A program made the position numbers and the translations under genes. Shown here piece after piece: positions 49,292 to 58,233 of a stretch of 64,000 nt of DNA; position 1 is the stretch's first letter, and every line of letters begins with the position of its first letter. Source of the DNA: Luteimonas endophytica (lineage in GTDB: Bacteria; Pseudomonadota; Gammaproteobacteria; Xanthomonadales; Xanthomonadaceae); assembly GCF_029887875.1 (NCBI RefSeq), contig NZ_JARXRM010000035.1, positions 62,001 through 126,000 of the forward strand, read 5' to 3'. The notes under the pieces were generated by a model. It did not search any database, was not told the DNA's origin, and worked only from the letters and a program-made list of their open reading frames with translations.

Positions 49292-51651
49292 GCCGGGGGC
49301 AGGCGCACGTCGACGCGGTAGTCGCGGCCGGGGCGGATGCCGCCGATGCAGTCGCCGTCCAGCGGTTCGCCGTCGACCCGCACCTCGATCGCCGTGGCGC
49401 CGGTTCTGCGCGCGTAGCGCACGTCGAAGCGGGCGCCGCGGAACAGGCGCTCGGCGCGCGCCTGCGGCCATTCCGGCGGCAGTTGCGGCGTCACCCGCAG
49501 CCCCTCCGGCGCGCCTTTGAGGCCGAACAGGTCCTCGATCAGGATGCGGTACATCCAGGCCGCGGTGCCGGTGTTGAACAGCTGGCTGGAGCGCCCGGCG
49601 GTGCGCGGGTGCTCGCGCCAGGCGCCGCGGTAGTAGTTGGGGATGAACACCGGCAGCTGCCCGCGCTGCCGGTAGTCGGCGTCGTCCGGCCCGCACAGCA
49701 TCCCCCGCAGCACCCGCCAGGCGCGCGCGGACTCGCCGGCGGCGTACAGCGCGTGGACGTAGAACGCCGCGGCGTGGTTGTAGACCGAGCCGTTCTCCGC
49801 GGTGCCCGGGAACTTCTGGGTGAGGCGGCCGACGTCTTCGCGCATCCCGGTGTACGCCGGCGCCAGCATCATCGCGCCGTAGGGGGTTTCCAGCTGCCGC
49901 TCGACGGCGGCGATCATCAGCGTGCGCCGCCGCGCGTCGGCGGTGCCGGCGAGGATCGCCCAGCTCTGCGGGTTGAGGTAGATCCGCCCCTCGGCATCAT
50001 TCGCGACCCCGAACGCCACGCCATCGTCGGTGATGCCGCGCGCGTACCACTCGCCGTCCCATAGATGGGCATTGACCGCCGAATTGAGGTCGGCGACCCC
50101 GGCGCGGAACTCGGCTGCCAGGTCGTCGCGCCCGTGGCGTTCGCAGACATCGCCCCACAGGCCGAGCGCATGGGCGGCGGCCACCGAGAGCCAGCCGGAC
50201 ACGCCCTTGCCCCGGTGCCCGACCATGTTCATCGGATCGCACCAGTCGCCCTGGCCGATGTAGCTCAATCCGCGCGCGTCGCGTGCGGCCAGCAGCCAGC
50301 GCATCGCCCGGCAGATGCGTTCGAACACGGTGAGCGTCTCCCCCGCGCCGTCCTGGATACGCGCGTCGAGGATGCCGTGCTCGCCGGTCTCGTCCAGGTA
50401 GGCGCGCAGGCAGACCGGCAGCCAGACGCAATGATCGGTATGCGGGATCTGGTTGATGTACTTCAGTTCCGCACCCTCGGCCAGCAGGATGCCGTCGGGC
50501 ATCGCGCCGCTGGGCTCCTGTTGCGACAGCGCGCGCAGGAACGCTTCGCGTGCGGCCTCCGGCGCGATGTAGCACATGCCCATGTGGTCCTGCAGGTAGT
50601 TGCGGGTCTGCGGGTCGGTGGTCAGGCGGTTGGCGTCGCCGTGGTAGTACACCTGGCGCGGCAGCCAGCGGTTGGCGAAGCGGTCCAGGTGCCGGTCCGG
50701 CGTCTCGATGCGCAGCACGCCGCGGCCGCGGGCGATGTAGGCGGCGTACTGATCGCGTGCCCGCGCGAAGCCGGCCCCGTCGAGATAGCGTTCGCGCAGG
50801 CCGGCGATACCGGCATCGTCGCGTTCCGGGGCCAGCAGGAAGCGGAACTCCTCGGCCTGGCCCGGCGCCAGCGCGATGCGGTACTGCAGCACGGCGGCCG
50901 GGGTTTCGTGCAGCGCCTCGCCGCAGCCCAGCAGCGCTTGCCGCACCCCGTCGGGGGCGTGCAGGCCGCCTTCGCCCTCGAACGCCTCGCGCGAGGTTTC
51001 GAACGCCACGGGTTCGCGGTCGTGCAGCAAGCAGGTCCGGTCCTTGAAGCCGCGCTGGCGCGACCAGTCCTCCACCTTCTGGTAGGGCGTCACGCTGCTC
51101 GCCACCACGCCGCCCAGGTCCGGCCGGTAGCGGGCGGACTGGTTCATCCAGCTCATGTAGCCGATCGGCACGTAGGGATAGACGCCGAGCCGGCGGCTGC
51201 GCCCGGACGGGTTGCTGACCCGGATCCGCCACAGCTCCACCGCCGCGTCCGCAGCCAGGCCCACTTCCATCTCCACCCGCACGCCAAGGCACTCGACCGT
51301 CCAGCGGATGTCGCTGGCCCCCACCGAGAACTCGAAGCGGTCGGGCTTCGCCCGCACCGGCTCGTGAGGCGCGGAGAAGATCTCTCCGCTCTCCTCGTCC
51401 TTCACATAGCAGAAGCGGCCCGGATGATGGGCGTAGTAGGGTTGCTCCGGCTGCATGAAGGTGGCGGCCTCGAGATTCGGCGCGTGGGTGTAGCGCGCAG
51501 GCTCGGGCTGCATGAAGCGCGCCACCGCGAAGCCCCGGCAGTTGACCTGCATCATCATCTGCCGATTCCAAAGAAAGCCCGCCGCCCGCGGCATCGCGGT
51601 CGGGTCGGTCAGCACGAAACGCTCGCCGTCGTCGGTGGCGCGTACCAGCAT
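49288..51651 (-). CDS. GH94 phosphorylase, probably cellobionic acid phosphorylase
   Basis: This 787-residue protein starts at ATG 51651. GH94 features are an N-terminal beta-sandwich with [47 protein letters not shown], then a helical (alpha/alpha)6 barrel with [19 protein letters not shown]. The catalytic-motif region is [13 protein letters not shown] at about 467-479, followed by [29 protein letters not shown]. The GDWCDPMN form and the length fit cellobionic acid phosphorylases, as described from Xanthomonas campestris, rather than cellobiose phosphorylase (GDWND). The product pair would be alpha-glucose-1-phosphate and D-gluconate. The adjacent gluconokinase gene supports this. Confidence 0.85.
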   Translation of the reverse strand: MLVRATDDGERFVLTDPTAMPRAAGFLWNRQMMMQVNCRGFAVARFMQPEPARYTHAPNLEAATFMQPEQPYYAHHPGRFCYVKDEESGEIFSAPHEPVRAKPDRFEFSVGASDIRWTVECLGVRVEMEVGLAADAAVELWRIRVSNPSGRSRRLGVYPYVPIGYMSWMNQSARYRPDLGGVVASSVTPYQKVEDWSRQRGFKDRTCLLHDREPVAFETSREAFEGEGGLHAPDGVRQALLGCGEALHETPAAVLQYRIALAPGQAEEFRFLLAPERDDAGIAGLRERYLDGAGFARARDQYAAYIARGRGVLRIETPDRHLDRFANRWLPRQVYYHGDANRLTTDPQTRNYLQDHMGMCYIAPEAAREAFLRALSQQEPSGAMPDGILLAEGAELKYINQIPHTDHCVWLPVCLRAYLDETGEHGILDARIQDGAGETLTVFERICRAMRWLLAARDARGLSYIGQGDWCDPMNMVGHRGKGVSGWLSVAAAHALGLWGDVCERHGRDDLAAEFRAGVADLNSAVNAHLWDGEWYARGITDDGVAFGVANDAEGRIYLNPQSWAILAGTADARRRTLMIAAVERQLETPYGAMMLAPAYTGMREDVGRLTQKFPGTAENGSVYNHAAAFYVHALYAAGESARAWRVLRGMLCGPDDADYRQRGQLPVFIPNYYRGAWREHPRTAGRSSQLFNTGTAAWMYRILIEDLFGLKGAPEGLRVTPQLPPEWPQARAERLFRGARFDVRYARRTGATAIEVRVDGEPLDGDCIGGIRPGRDYRVDVRLPPA

Positions 51652-51663
51652 GCAGTGCCTCCG

Positions 51664-53373
51664 TCAGTCGCCGGCCTGTTGCCGGACCGACAGGTCCAAC
51701 TGGATCCGTTCCAGCCGCGGGCCGCTGAGGTCGTAGAACCGCAGCGCGAACATCGCGACCAGCGCGAACGCCCCGGGCACCGCGGTCTGCAGCAGCACGA
51801 TGCCGGTCTGCGAGGCGCCGCTCTGCGCCTGGTTGGCGGCGTAGCCCATCGCCGCCAGCACCCAGCCGACGCCGGCCGCGCCGAGCGCGCCGCCGAGCTT
51901 CTGCGAAAAGGTGGCCGCCGAGAACGTCATCCCGGTGGCGCGGCGGCCGGTCTTCCATTCGTTGTAGTCGGCGGCGTCGGCGTACATCGACCAGGTCAAC
52001 GGCGACTTGGGCCCGAGTGCCAGGCTGATCAGGATATTGAGCAGGAACATGACGACGATCGCCATCGGCAGGTCGGCGCTGTCGCTGCGGCTGCCGTCGG
52101 CGCCGATCCTGACCACGCTGACCACCTGGCCGTTGGCGCCGTCGAGCGTGAGGGTGGGGCCGCTGCCCTCCAGGGCCACCCGTTCGCGGACGATCCAGAA
52201 TGCGTTCTCGTGGCGGGTCCAGCGATAGCTGTCGCCGGTCCGTGCGGGCGTATCGAGCATCGCCTCGGCCCGCAGCGTCACCGGGGCGTCGCCGGAGACC
52301 GTCACCACGCCGTTGGAGTCCGGCGCCGGGACGAAGGCGTAGCCGATCGACAGGATGCCGACGATCGCCATGGTGACCATCAGCAGCCGCGCCTTGTCGA
52401 AATGCCGGGTCAGCCAGGGCGTGGCCAGCGCGCCCACCGCGTAGGCCGCCATCTGCAGGCCGATGTACGCGCCCATCAGGTCGGGCCGCTGCACGAAGTA
52501 CTTGAAGTAGTAGGCCGCCGAGCTGCCGCGCAGCACGATGGTGATCATGACGATCATGGCCAGGGCGAACAGCACCACCCAGGGACGGTTCTTCAGCAGG
52601 TCGGCGATGTCCGCCAGCGGGCTGGTCTTCTGCGCCGGTGGCGGCGCGACCCGCTCGCGGGTGGTGAGGAAGGTGACCAGGAACAGCGCGGTGGCCACCG
52701 TGCTGTACAGCACCATCGTCAGCTGCCAGCCCCGCGCCGGGTTTTCGCCGCCGAACCAGGCCGCGAGGTCCGGCGTGGCGGCGCCGACCACGATTCCGGT
52801 GAAATAGGCGAAGAAGAAGCGGATCCCGAAGATCGAGCTGCGCTCGCCACCGTCGGCGGTCAGCACCCCGGCCAGCGAGTTGTAGGGGATGTTGACCAGG
52901 GTGTAGCAGAGCATCATCGCGCTATAGGTCGCGTAGACCCAGACCAGCTTGCCGGTCTCGCCCAGCTCCGGCGTGCTCATGGTCAGGATCGCCGAGCCCA
53001 TCAGCGGCAGCGCACCGAACAGCAGGTAGGGGCGGAACTTGCCCCAGCGGGAGCGGGTGCGGTCGGCGAGGGCGCCGATCGCCGGATCGGTGAACGCGTC
53101 GATGATCCGGGTGGCCGCGAACATCCACGCCGCGGCGGAAGCGGAGATGCCGAAGACATCGGTATAGAAGTACAGCAGGTACGAGCCGATGATGACCCAA
53201 TAGAAGTTGAACCCCGCGTCGCCGAGGCCGAACCCGAGCTTCTCGCCCAGCCCGAGCTTGGCGGTCCTGTCGCTCGCTGGACGCTGGCCGTCCGTTGCCT
53301 CGTGGCTGGCTGTCAATGCCGCTCCCGGGTCCGTGCTGGGCGTCGGCCCGGCCGTCTCCGTTAACGCTAACAT
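51664..53373 (-). CDS. GPH-family sugar:cation symporter (MFS), likely cellobionate importer
   Basis: I chose ATG 53373, giving 569 residues. Twelve helices are expected. GPH signatures are KLGLGEKLGFGLGDAGFNFYWVIIGSYLLYFYTDVFGIS, DPAIGALADRTRSRWGKFRPYLLFG and YADAADYNEWKTGRRATGMTFSAATFSQKLGGALG. Between helices near residues 345 and 435 it has an unusual polar insertion of about 85 residues with beta-strand character (VTLRAEAMLDT...WTRHENAFWIVRERVALEGSGPTLTLDG). The gene is first in the operon, 12 bases before the phosphorylase. A LacI-like operator overlaps the start codon. Confidence 0.9.
   Translation of the reverse strand: MLALTETAGPTPSTDPGAALTASHEATDGQRPASDRTAKLGLGEKLGFGLGDAGFNFYWVIIGSYLLYFYTDVFGISASAAAWMFAATRIIDAFTDPAIGALADRTRSRWGKFRPYLLFGALPLMGSAILTMSTPELGETGKLVWVYATYSAMMLCYTLVNIPYNSLAGVLTADGGERSSIFGIRFFFAYFTGIVVGAATPDLAAWFGGENPARGWQLTMVLYSTVATALFLVTFLTTRERVAPPPAQKTSPLADIADLLKNRPWVVLFALAMIVMITIVLRGSSAAYYFKYFVQRPDLMGAYIGLQMAAYAVGALATPWLTRHFDKARLLMVTMAIVGILSIGYAFVPAPDSNGVVTVSGDAPVTLRAEAMLDTPARTGDSYRWTRHENAFWIVRERVALEGSGPTLTLDGANGQVVSVVRIGADGSRSDSADLPMAIVVMFLLNILISLALGPKSPLTWSMYADAADYNEWKTGRRATGMTFSAATFSQKLGGALGAAGVGWVLAAMGYAANQAQSGASQTGIVLLQTAVPGAFALVAMFALRFYDLSGPRLERIQLDLSVRQQAGD
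53359..53372 (-). promoter_or_regulatory. LacI-type operator at the start of the cellobionate-type operon
   Basis: On the plus strand the site reads CGTTAACGCTAACA. It agrees with the site at 21169-21182 at 11 of 14 positions, and the ten bases CGCTAACATG are identical. It overlaps the first codons of the transporter gene on the opposite strand, where it reads TGTTAGCGTTAACG. Confidence 0.6.
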
Positions 53374-53420
53374 GAAGCGCCCGGGATCACCGCCGGCCCG
53401 CGCGGCGCCTCCCGCGGCCT

Positions 53421-53574
53421 TCGCGGCCATGGGCCGCTCCCACGGAGGATGCGGGCCTGCACCCGTAGGAGCGTGCCATGCACGCGAAAGCCGGTGCCGT
53501 CCGCCAGCGCCCGGCAGCACCGCCAACCCGGTCGGCACTCCCGTGGCTTGCGCGGCCGTGGCCCGCTCCTATTG
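53421..53574. repeat. Three REP-like palindromic elements
   Basis: Three related imperfect palindromes lie in this gap: 53421-53444 (minus), 53465-53488 (plus, GTAGGAGCGTGCCATGCACG) and 53550-53574 (minus, ATAGGAGCGGGCCACGGCCG). Each has a G(T/G)(A/G)GGAGCG head and a GCC-ATGG-type stem. They alternate in orientation, as the GTAG-class REP elements of Xanthomonadaceae do. The 249-base gap between the transporter and DUF4126 genes holds no gene. Confidence 0.7.
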
Positions 53575-53622
53575 GAATCAGTCCCGTCCCCCTGGCGCAG
53601 GTGGCGCGCACCTGCCGCGCGG

Positions 53623-54099
53623 TCAGCGACGGCGTCGCGATCGCCGTGATGCGCTTGCAACGACCAGGGCCGCACCGGCCAGCGTGACCGCGTCCTCGAC
53701 GGCGCCGGTGGCGACCTGGCCGTAGCGCGCCGTCGCCCGCTTGCGCAATTCGAAAGCCAGATACGCGGTGCCGACCGCCGCCGCTGCGCCGAGCGCAGCG
53801 GCGGCGGCGCGCTGCCGCCTCGGTGCGAGGGCGGCACCGGCGATCGCGCCGGTGGCGATCCGCACGGCGAGGCCGGCGGGGGCGATCCGGTCCGGCGCCG
53901 ATCGCTGCTTGTCTCCCACCAGCTCGCGGCCGGCGATGGCGATCGCGCCGTGCGCCGCGAGGCGGTTCGACAACAGGCGCGGTGCGCCGTTGCCGACCGG
54001 CAGGGCACCCAGGCGGGCGGCGTTGGTCACCGCGGCGAGCGGCGTCATCGCACGCATTCCGGCGACGGCGCCCATCAGCAGCGAATGGATCAGGGCCAT
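53623..54099 (-). CDS. DUF4126 membrane protein
   Basis: This 158-residue protein starts at ATG 54099 with AGGAGG upstream. The opening ALIHSLLMGAVAGMRAMTPLAAVTNAARLG matches DUF4126. Glycine/alanine-rich hydrophobic stretches at about 5-25, 75-95 and 100-120 suggest small helices like glycine-zipper membrane proteins. Function unknown. It lies 139 bases downstream of azoR on the same strand and may be on its transcript. Confidence 0.85.
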   Translation of the reverse strand: MALIHSLLMGAVAGMRAMTPLAAVTNAARLGALPVGNGAPRLLSNRLAAHGAIAIAGRELVGDKQRSAPDRIAPAGLAVRIATGAIAGAALAPRRQRAAAAALGAAAAVGTAYLAFELRKRATARYGQVATGAVEDAVTLAGAALVVASASRRSRRRR

Positions 54100-54238
54100 G
54101 TCCGGTCTACCTCCTCGCGCGCTTGGCGGATGATGGCGGGTGGCTGGTGGTGGATCGATTCGACCACCGCCGAGCGGCCAGTTGACGACATGGGATGTCT
54201 TCGCAACGAGAAGGGAAGCGCCACGGCCCGCGCGCGGC

Positions 54239-54955
54239 TCAGGCCGGCAGCGCCCGTTCCGGGGCAGACGTGGCGACGGGCGCGGTCTCCGCGAGCATCG
54301 CGTCGACCAGTGCGTCGACCTTTGCCTCCGCAGCGGCCACCGAGGCGAGCAGCCGCTCGTCTCCGAATTCCTCGTATTCGACCGCAATGCAGCGCAGGTC
54401 GTGGATGCCGATGAAGCCGAGCGCGGTGCGCAGGTGCGGATCGAGATGGTTCATGTGCGCCAGCGGGCCATCCTCGTCCATGCCGTGGCCGCCGCGGGAC
54501 GACAGCAGCACGACCCGCCGCGGCCGGTCGGCCAGCAGCGGCACGTAGGGGTCCTCGCCGCGCCCGGGATCGAACTCCACCGTGCGGCCGATCCGGACGA
54601 TGCCGTCGATCCATGCCTTGAGCGGCGCCGGCATGCCGAAGTTGTACAGCGGTGCGCCGATCACCAGCAGATCGGTCCCGATCAGCTCGTCGACCAGGGC
54701 GTCGCTCTCGGCCAGCCGATCGACCATCCACGGCTCGCGCGCCTCGCGGCGGGTGAACTCGGCGCGGATCCAGTCGTGGTCGACCAGCTGCGGCGGGCTG
54801 GCGCCGAGATCGCGGTAGCGGACCGGATCCTGCGGGCGGGCGGCGCGCCATCTGGCGACGAAGCGGTCGCTGAGCGCGCGGGTGTACGAACCATGCGGAT
54901 CGATGCCGCGCCGGCCGGGGCGGGCGCTGCTATCCAGGTGCAACAGGTGGATCAT
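54239..54955 (-). CDS. azoR: FMN-dependent NADH-azoreductase
   Basis: This 238-residue protein starts at ATG 54955 behind GAGGAG. The flavodoxin-like fold is clear: HLDSSARPGRRG at the FMN phosphate site, GTDLLVIGAPLYNFGMPAPLKAWIDGIVRIGRTVEFDP, LSSRGGHG at the dimethylbenzene side, and HLDPHLRTALGFIGI. It is a soluble homodimer reducing azo or quinone compounds with NADH in known cases. A LysR gene is divergent; each start is flanked by the same 8-base motif. Confidence 0.92.
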   Translation of the reverse strand: MIHLLHLDSSARPGRRGIDPHGSYTRALSDRFVARWRAARPQDPVRYRDLGASPPQLVDHDWIRAEFTRREAREPWMVDRLAESDALVDELIGTDLLVIGAPLYNFGMPAPLKAWIDGIVRIGRTVEFDPGRGEDPYVPLLADRPRRVVLLSSRGGHGMDEDGPLAHMNHLDPHLRTALGFIGIHDLRCIAVEYEEFGDERLLASVAAAEAKVDALVDAMLAETAPVATSAPERALPA

Positions 54956-54969
54956 CTTTGGCTCCTCGT

Positions 54970-55077
54970 ATGAGTTACTGCCGCTCATGCTTGCGGCGGC
55001 GTGGGGTACGCTAGGGCCCTGTACGTACGCAGACAAACGATCTTTTTTGCCAGAATGAATTAGAGGAACTAACTCAT
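54970..55077. promoter_or_regulatory. Divergent azoR/lysR control region with mirrored TAACTCAT motifs
   Basis: ATGAGTTA (54970-54977) and TAACTCAT (55070-55077) are exact inverted copies, one just upstream of each divergent start. Between them lie GTACGTAC (55021-55028) and an AT-rich tract (GATCTTTTTTGCC) that likely holds the promoters. The downstream motif overlaps the LysR ATG. The pattern fits a LysR-type autoregulated divergent promoter. Confidence 0.5.
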
Positions 55078-56062
55078 GAGCCGACTGCCGTCGCTTTCGG
55101 CGCTGCGCGCGTTCGAGGCCACCGCCCGTCTCGGCAGCGCCAAGCGCGCCGCCATGGAGCTGTCCGTCACGCCGGCGGCGATCAGCCATCAGCTCCGTCA
55201 GCTCGAGGCCGAACTCGGCCAGCCGCTGTTCGTGCGCCGGCCCCGCCAGCTTCTGGTCACGCCGCAGGGCCGGGAACTGCAGCGCGCGCTGACCGGCGCG
55301 TTCGCCGCGATCGTCGCGGCGGCCGATCGGGTGCGCGCGCCGCAGCGGCGCAGCCTGACCCTGAGCGCCACGCCGGCGGTGGCCTCGCGCTGGCTGGTGC
55401 CGCGCCTGCCGCAGCTGCGCGAGGCGTGCCCCGGGCTCGACCTGCGCATCCACGTGTCGCACGAGCCCGTCGCGCTCGATGGCGTCGAGGCGGATCTCGC
55501 CATCCGCTACGGCGGCGGCCAGTGGCCGGGGCTGCGGGCGTCGAAGCTGTTCGACAACGTGTTCGCGCCGGTGTGCAGTCCGCGGCTGCAGTTGCGCGAT
55601 CCGGGCCAACTGTCGCGGCAGACCCTGCTGCATTTCGCACCGCCTGGCGCGCGCAGCGCCCCGGTCGATTGGACGGCCTGGCAGCGCCGCGCCCGCGTTC
55701 CGGGGCTCGACCCCGGCAAGGGGCCGGTGTTCTCGGATGAAACCCATGCCATTTCAGCGGCGCTGGCCGGGCAGGGCGTGGCGCTGATGAGTCTGGCCCT
55801 GGTCGCCGACGAACTGCGCGCCGGCTCGCTGATGCGTCCGTTCGGCCCGGAACTGCAAGCCGAGCCCTTTCACCTGGTCCACCCCGAGGACGAGGGCGGG
55901 GATTGCTGGATGGCGACCCTGCGCGAATGGATCCTGAATCTGCCGCCGCTGGCCCTGCCACCACCGACGGGCGCAGCGCCCATGTCCGCGCGCGACGCCG
56001 TAAGCGCCGCGGAGCCGCAGCGCCGCAGCAGGCGGGGAGGGCGCGCCCGGGATCCGGCATAA
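55076..56062 (+). CDS. LysR-family regulator (GcvA-like)
   Basis: This 328-residue protein starts at ATG 55076. The winged helix (LPSLSALRAFEATARLGSAKRAAMELSVTPAAISHQLRQLEAELG) and the GcvA-type effector domain (VASRWLVPRLPQLREACPGLDLRIHVSHE, LAIRYGGGQWPG, ETHAISAALAGQGVALMSLALVADEL) are clear. It is divergent from azoR, which it most likely controls. The last 35 residues are Pro/Ser/Arg-rich and overlap the promoter of the next gene. Confidence 0.93.
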   Translation: MSRLPSLSALRAFEATARLGSAKRAAMELSVTPAAISHQLRQLEAELGQPLFVRRPRQLLVTPQGRELQRALTGAFAAIVAAADRVRAPQRRSLTLSATPAVASRWLVPRLPQLREACPGLDLRIHVSHEPVALDGVEADLAIRYGGGQWPGLRASKLFDNVFAPVCSPRLQLRDPGQLSRQTLLHFAPPGARSAPVDWTAWQRRARVPGLDPGKGPVFSDETHAISAALAGQGVALMSLALVADELRAGSLMRPFGPELQAEPFHLVHPEDEGGDCWMATLREWILNLPPLALPPPTGAAPMSARDAVSAAEPQRRSRRGGRARDPA

Positions 56063-56063
56063 T
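56058..56063 (+). promoter_or_regulatory. Candidate -10 box for the amidohydrolase gene
   Basis: CATAAT (56058-56063) overlaps the LysR stop codon and lies about 28 bases before the amidohydrolase ATG. It is a single-mismatch -10 element in a GC-rich stretch; no clear -35 is seen. Confidence 0.4.
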
Positions 56064-56091
56064 CCGCGCCTTCTTCCCGCGTGGGCTTCCG

Positions 56092-56955
56092 ATGAACAAG
56101 ACGTACGCGCTGGCGATCCTGCTCCTTTCCGCGATCGGGGCGGCGGCCGCGCAGCAGCCGGTATTCGACATGCACGTGCATCTGCGCGAGGGTGCGGCGT
56201 CGGCCGCCGAGTACGAGGCGCAGCTGGCGAAGGCCGGCGTCGAGCCGACCGCATACGGCGCCATGTGGTTCGGCGGGCCGCACCAGGCGCTGGCGGGCCA
56301 GCCCGAACGGATCCGGGAGGGCAACGATTCGATCGTCGCGCTGGCCGCGGCCAACCCCAAGGTGCTGCCGATCGCCACCGTGCACCCTTATGACGGCGAG
56401 GCCGCCCTGGAGGAGCTGGAGCGGGTCGCGGCCCACGGGGTGAGGGTGCTCAAGATCCACGCTCACACTCAGCGTTTCGAGCTGGACGACCCGCGCGTGC
56501 TCGCGCTGGTGCGACGCGCCGGCGAACTCGGCATGGTCGTGCTCATGGACAATGCCAACATCACGCCCGGCGAGAGCGAGCACCTGTTCAACCTGGCGGC
56601 CCGGGCGCCCGGCACCAGGTTCGTGTTCGCCCACATGGGCGCACTGAACTTCCGCTACTGGAACATCCTGGCACTGGCGCGGACCGCGGACGGGTTCGGC
56701 ATGGACAACATTCACTTCGACCTGTCGGGCCCGCTGCACCTCGTCGCGGATTCGCCGATCGAGGACGAGTTCGTCTGGACGCTGCGCAACGTCGGCATCG
56801 AAAGCCTGCTGCTGGGATCAGACCATCCGCAGATGTCGCTCGCCGCCGCGCTGGAGGCGCTCGAGCGCCTGGACCTGGACGAGGCGGAGAAGGCGGCCAT
56901 CCGCTACGGCAACGCCGAGCGGCTGTTCGGTCTCGCGCCAGCCGGCCTGGACTAG
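56092..56955 (+). CDS. Secreted amidohydrolase-family protein
   Basis: I chose ATG 56092, giving 287 residues. The signal peptide ends at GAAAAQ (about residue 21). The TIM-barrel metal residues are H28 and H30 in FDMHVH, H in KIHAHT, H in FAHMG, and D in LLLGSDHPQM. This matches amidohydrolase-2 type enzymes that hydrolyse or decarboxylate ring compounds. Export of this family is uncommon. The substrate is unknown. It is convergent with the FAD oxidoreductase gene, with four bases shared at the ends. Confidence 0.88.
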   Translation: MNKTYALAILLLSAIGAAAAQQPVFDMHVHLREGAASAAEYEAQLAKAGVEPTAYGAMWFGGPHQALAGQPERIREGNDSIVALAAANPKVLPIATVHPYDGEAALEELERVAAHGVRVLKIHAHTQRFELDDPRVLALVRRAGELGMVVLMDNANITPGESEHLFNLAARAPGTRFVFAHMGALNFRYWNILALARTADGFGMDNIHFDLSGPLHLVADSPIEDEFVWTLRNVGIESLLLGSDHPQMSLAAALEALERLDLDEAEKAAIRYGNAERLFGLAPAGLD

Positions 56956-58091
56956 TTCCGGCGGCGAGGGTGGTCCAGCTCGCCGGATCCCTGGCTCCCG
57001 CGCTTGTGGAAGTACACCCGTTCCGCCGCCCAGCGCAGCGGCGGCGAGTGCAGCAGCAGATCGAAGGGCCAGTCGAACTGGAGGCGGTCGTAGGCCCAGC
57101 GCAGCGCGCGCTTGGCGCGGAAGCGCGGCGCGGCCTCGACCGCGACCTGCTCCGGCGGGGGGGCGCCGTCGCGCAGGTGTGCGGCGATGGCGCGGCCGAC
57201 CGCCCAGCCGTGTTCCCACGCCGAATGGATGCCGCCGGCGGTCACCGGCGAAACGATGCCGGCGGCGTCGCCGACCAGGATCGCGCGGTCGCGGGCCATG
57301 TCGAACACCGGGCCGCTGCAGGGGATCAGCCCGGCGCGGGTGTGGCCCGGCCTGAGATGGCGCGGCAGCCCGCCGGCGCGGCCGGCCCGCAGCAGGAAGC
57401 CGTCGATATCCGGCGCCCGCGCATGCGCCGGATCGTGGCGCAGCGCCAGCCCGGCCTGGATGCCGGTGGGGCTCTGCGCGATCCAGCCGATGTAGCCGGG
57501 CGCGTAGCGTTTGCTGATGAAGCAGTGCAGCGCCTCGGGCCGGGCCAGGACCGCGCCGGGGAACTCGTACTCGATGCCGTAGAGGAACTGGCGCACCTCG
57601 CCCAGCCCGCAGCGCCGCGCCACCCGCGAGCGCGCGCCGTCCGCGCCGACCAGGAAGCGCGTGGTGCCGACGCCGTCCACCCGCCAGCCGTCGCCGCTGC
57701 GTTCGCAGGCATTGAACGCGGCGCCCAGGCGCAGGTCCACGCCGTTGGCGCGCATCTGCTCCGCCAGCCAGCGCATGACCGCCGGCGTGTCGGTGGTGAG
57801 GAAGTAGTAGCCCGGGGCGGCCAGGGCGACCTGCTTCAGGCTCGGCGCGTACAGGCGCACTTCCTCGACCTGCCGGGTCATCCGCGACGGCAGCCGGTTG
57901 AGGAGGGTGCGCTCCGCCGCCTCCTTGACGATGATCCCGGTGGTGCGCAGCTTCTCCCCCGGGTCGCGCTTGCGTTCGAGCACGCACACCCGCAGGCCCC
58001 GCTGCGCGGCGGCGATGGCGCAGGCGGCGCCCGCGAAACTGGCGCCCACCACCACCAGGTCGGCGGCCGGCAAGGGTGAGGGATCGGCCAT
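56952..58091 (-). CDS. FAD-dependent oxidoreductase (geranylgeranyl-reductase-like)
   Basis: This 379-residue protein starts at ATG 58091. The FAD fingerprint is LVVVGASFAGAACAIAAAQRG near residues 11-31, with an acidic end in VCVLERKRDPGEKLRTTG. The second FAD motif is RDRAILVGDAAGIVSPVTAGGIHSAWEHG. The KLRTTGIIVKEAAERTL start resembles geranylgeranyl reductases and related prenyl or tetrapyrrole reductases. It may reduce or epoxidise a lipid; the substrate is unknown. Confidence 0.87.
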   Translation of the reverse strand: MADPSPLPAADLVVVGASFAGAACAIAAAQRGLRVCVLERKRDPGEKLRTTGIIVKEAAERTLLNRLPSRMTRQVEEVRLYAPSLKQVALAAPGYYFLTTDTPAVMRWLAEQMRANGVDLRLGAAFNACERSGDGWRVDGVGTTRFLVGADGARSRVARRCGLGEVRQFLYGIEYEFPGAVLARPEALHCFISKRYAPGYIGWIAQSPTGIQAGLALRHDPAHARAPDIDGFLLRAGRAGGLPRHLRPGHTRAGLIPCSGPVFDMARDRAILVGDAAGIVSPVTAGGIHSAWEHGWAVGRAIAAHLRDGAPPPEQVAVEAAPRFRAKRALRWAYDRLQFDWPFDLLLHSPPLRWAAERVYFHKRGSQGSGELDHPRRRN

Positions 58092-58190
58092 GCGTGCTCC
58101 GGCGAAAGGACATGCCGGGGACCATAACGATGCGGGACGAAGCCGCGATGGCGTCATTGTGAAGCGGGTTTGAAGTCCCGGGCGCCCGGT

Positions 58191-58218
58191 GGCCGCAGCC
58201 CCCGCGGGGGCTGCGGCC
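58191..58218. terminator. Perfect 28-base palindrome after the alpha/beta hydrolase gene
   Basis: The 28 bases from 58191 to 58218 are exactly self-complementary (14-base arms, GGCCGCAGCCCCCG against CGGGGGCTGCGGCC). They lie 16 bases past the hydrolase stop (minus strand) and 100 bases before the FAD oxidoreductase start. It would form a very stable hairpin, probably a terminator or mRNA 3'-end stabiliser. No T-run follows. Confidence 0.6.
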
Positions 58219-58233
58219 GCTGCGCGGCTGGCC

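Noticed and set aside
50065..53364. 1,099-codon plus-strand open frame opposite the phosphorylase and transporter genes
   Set aside because: It is antisense to two well-supported genes, has a repetitive His/Arg/Gly/Val composition, and shows no ribosome binding site.
53421..53574. CRISPR-like repeats
   Set aside because: The three elements are inverted relative to each other, unevenly spaced and imperfect, as expected for REP elements; there are no spacers or cas genes.
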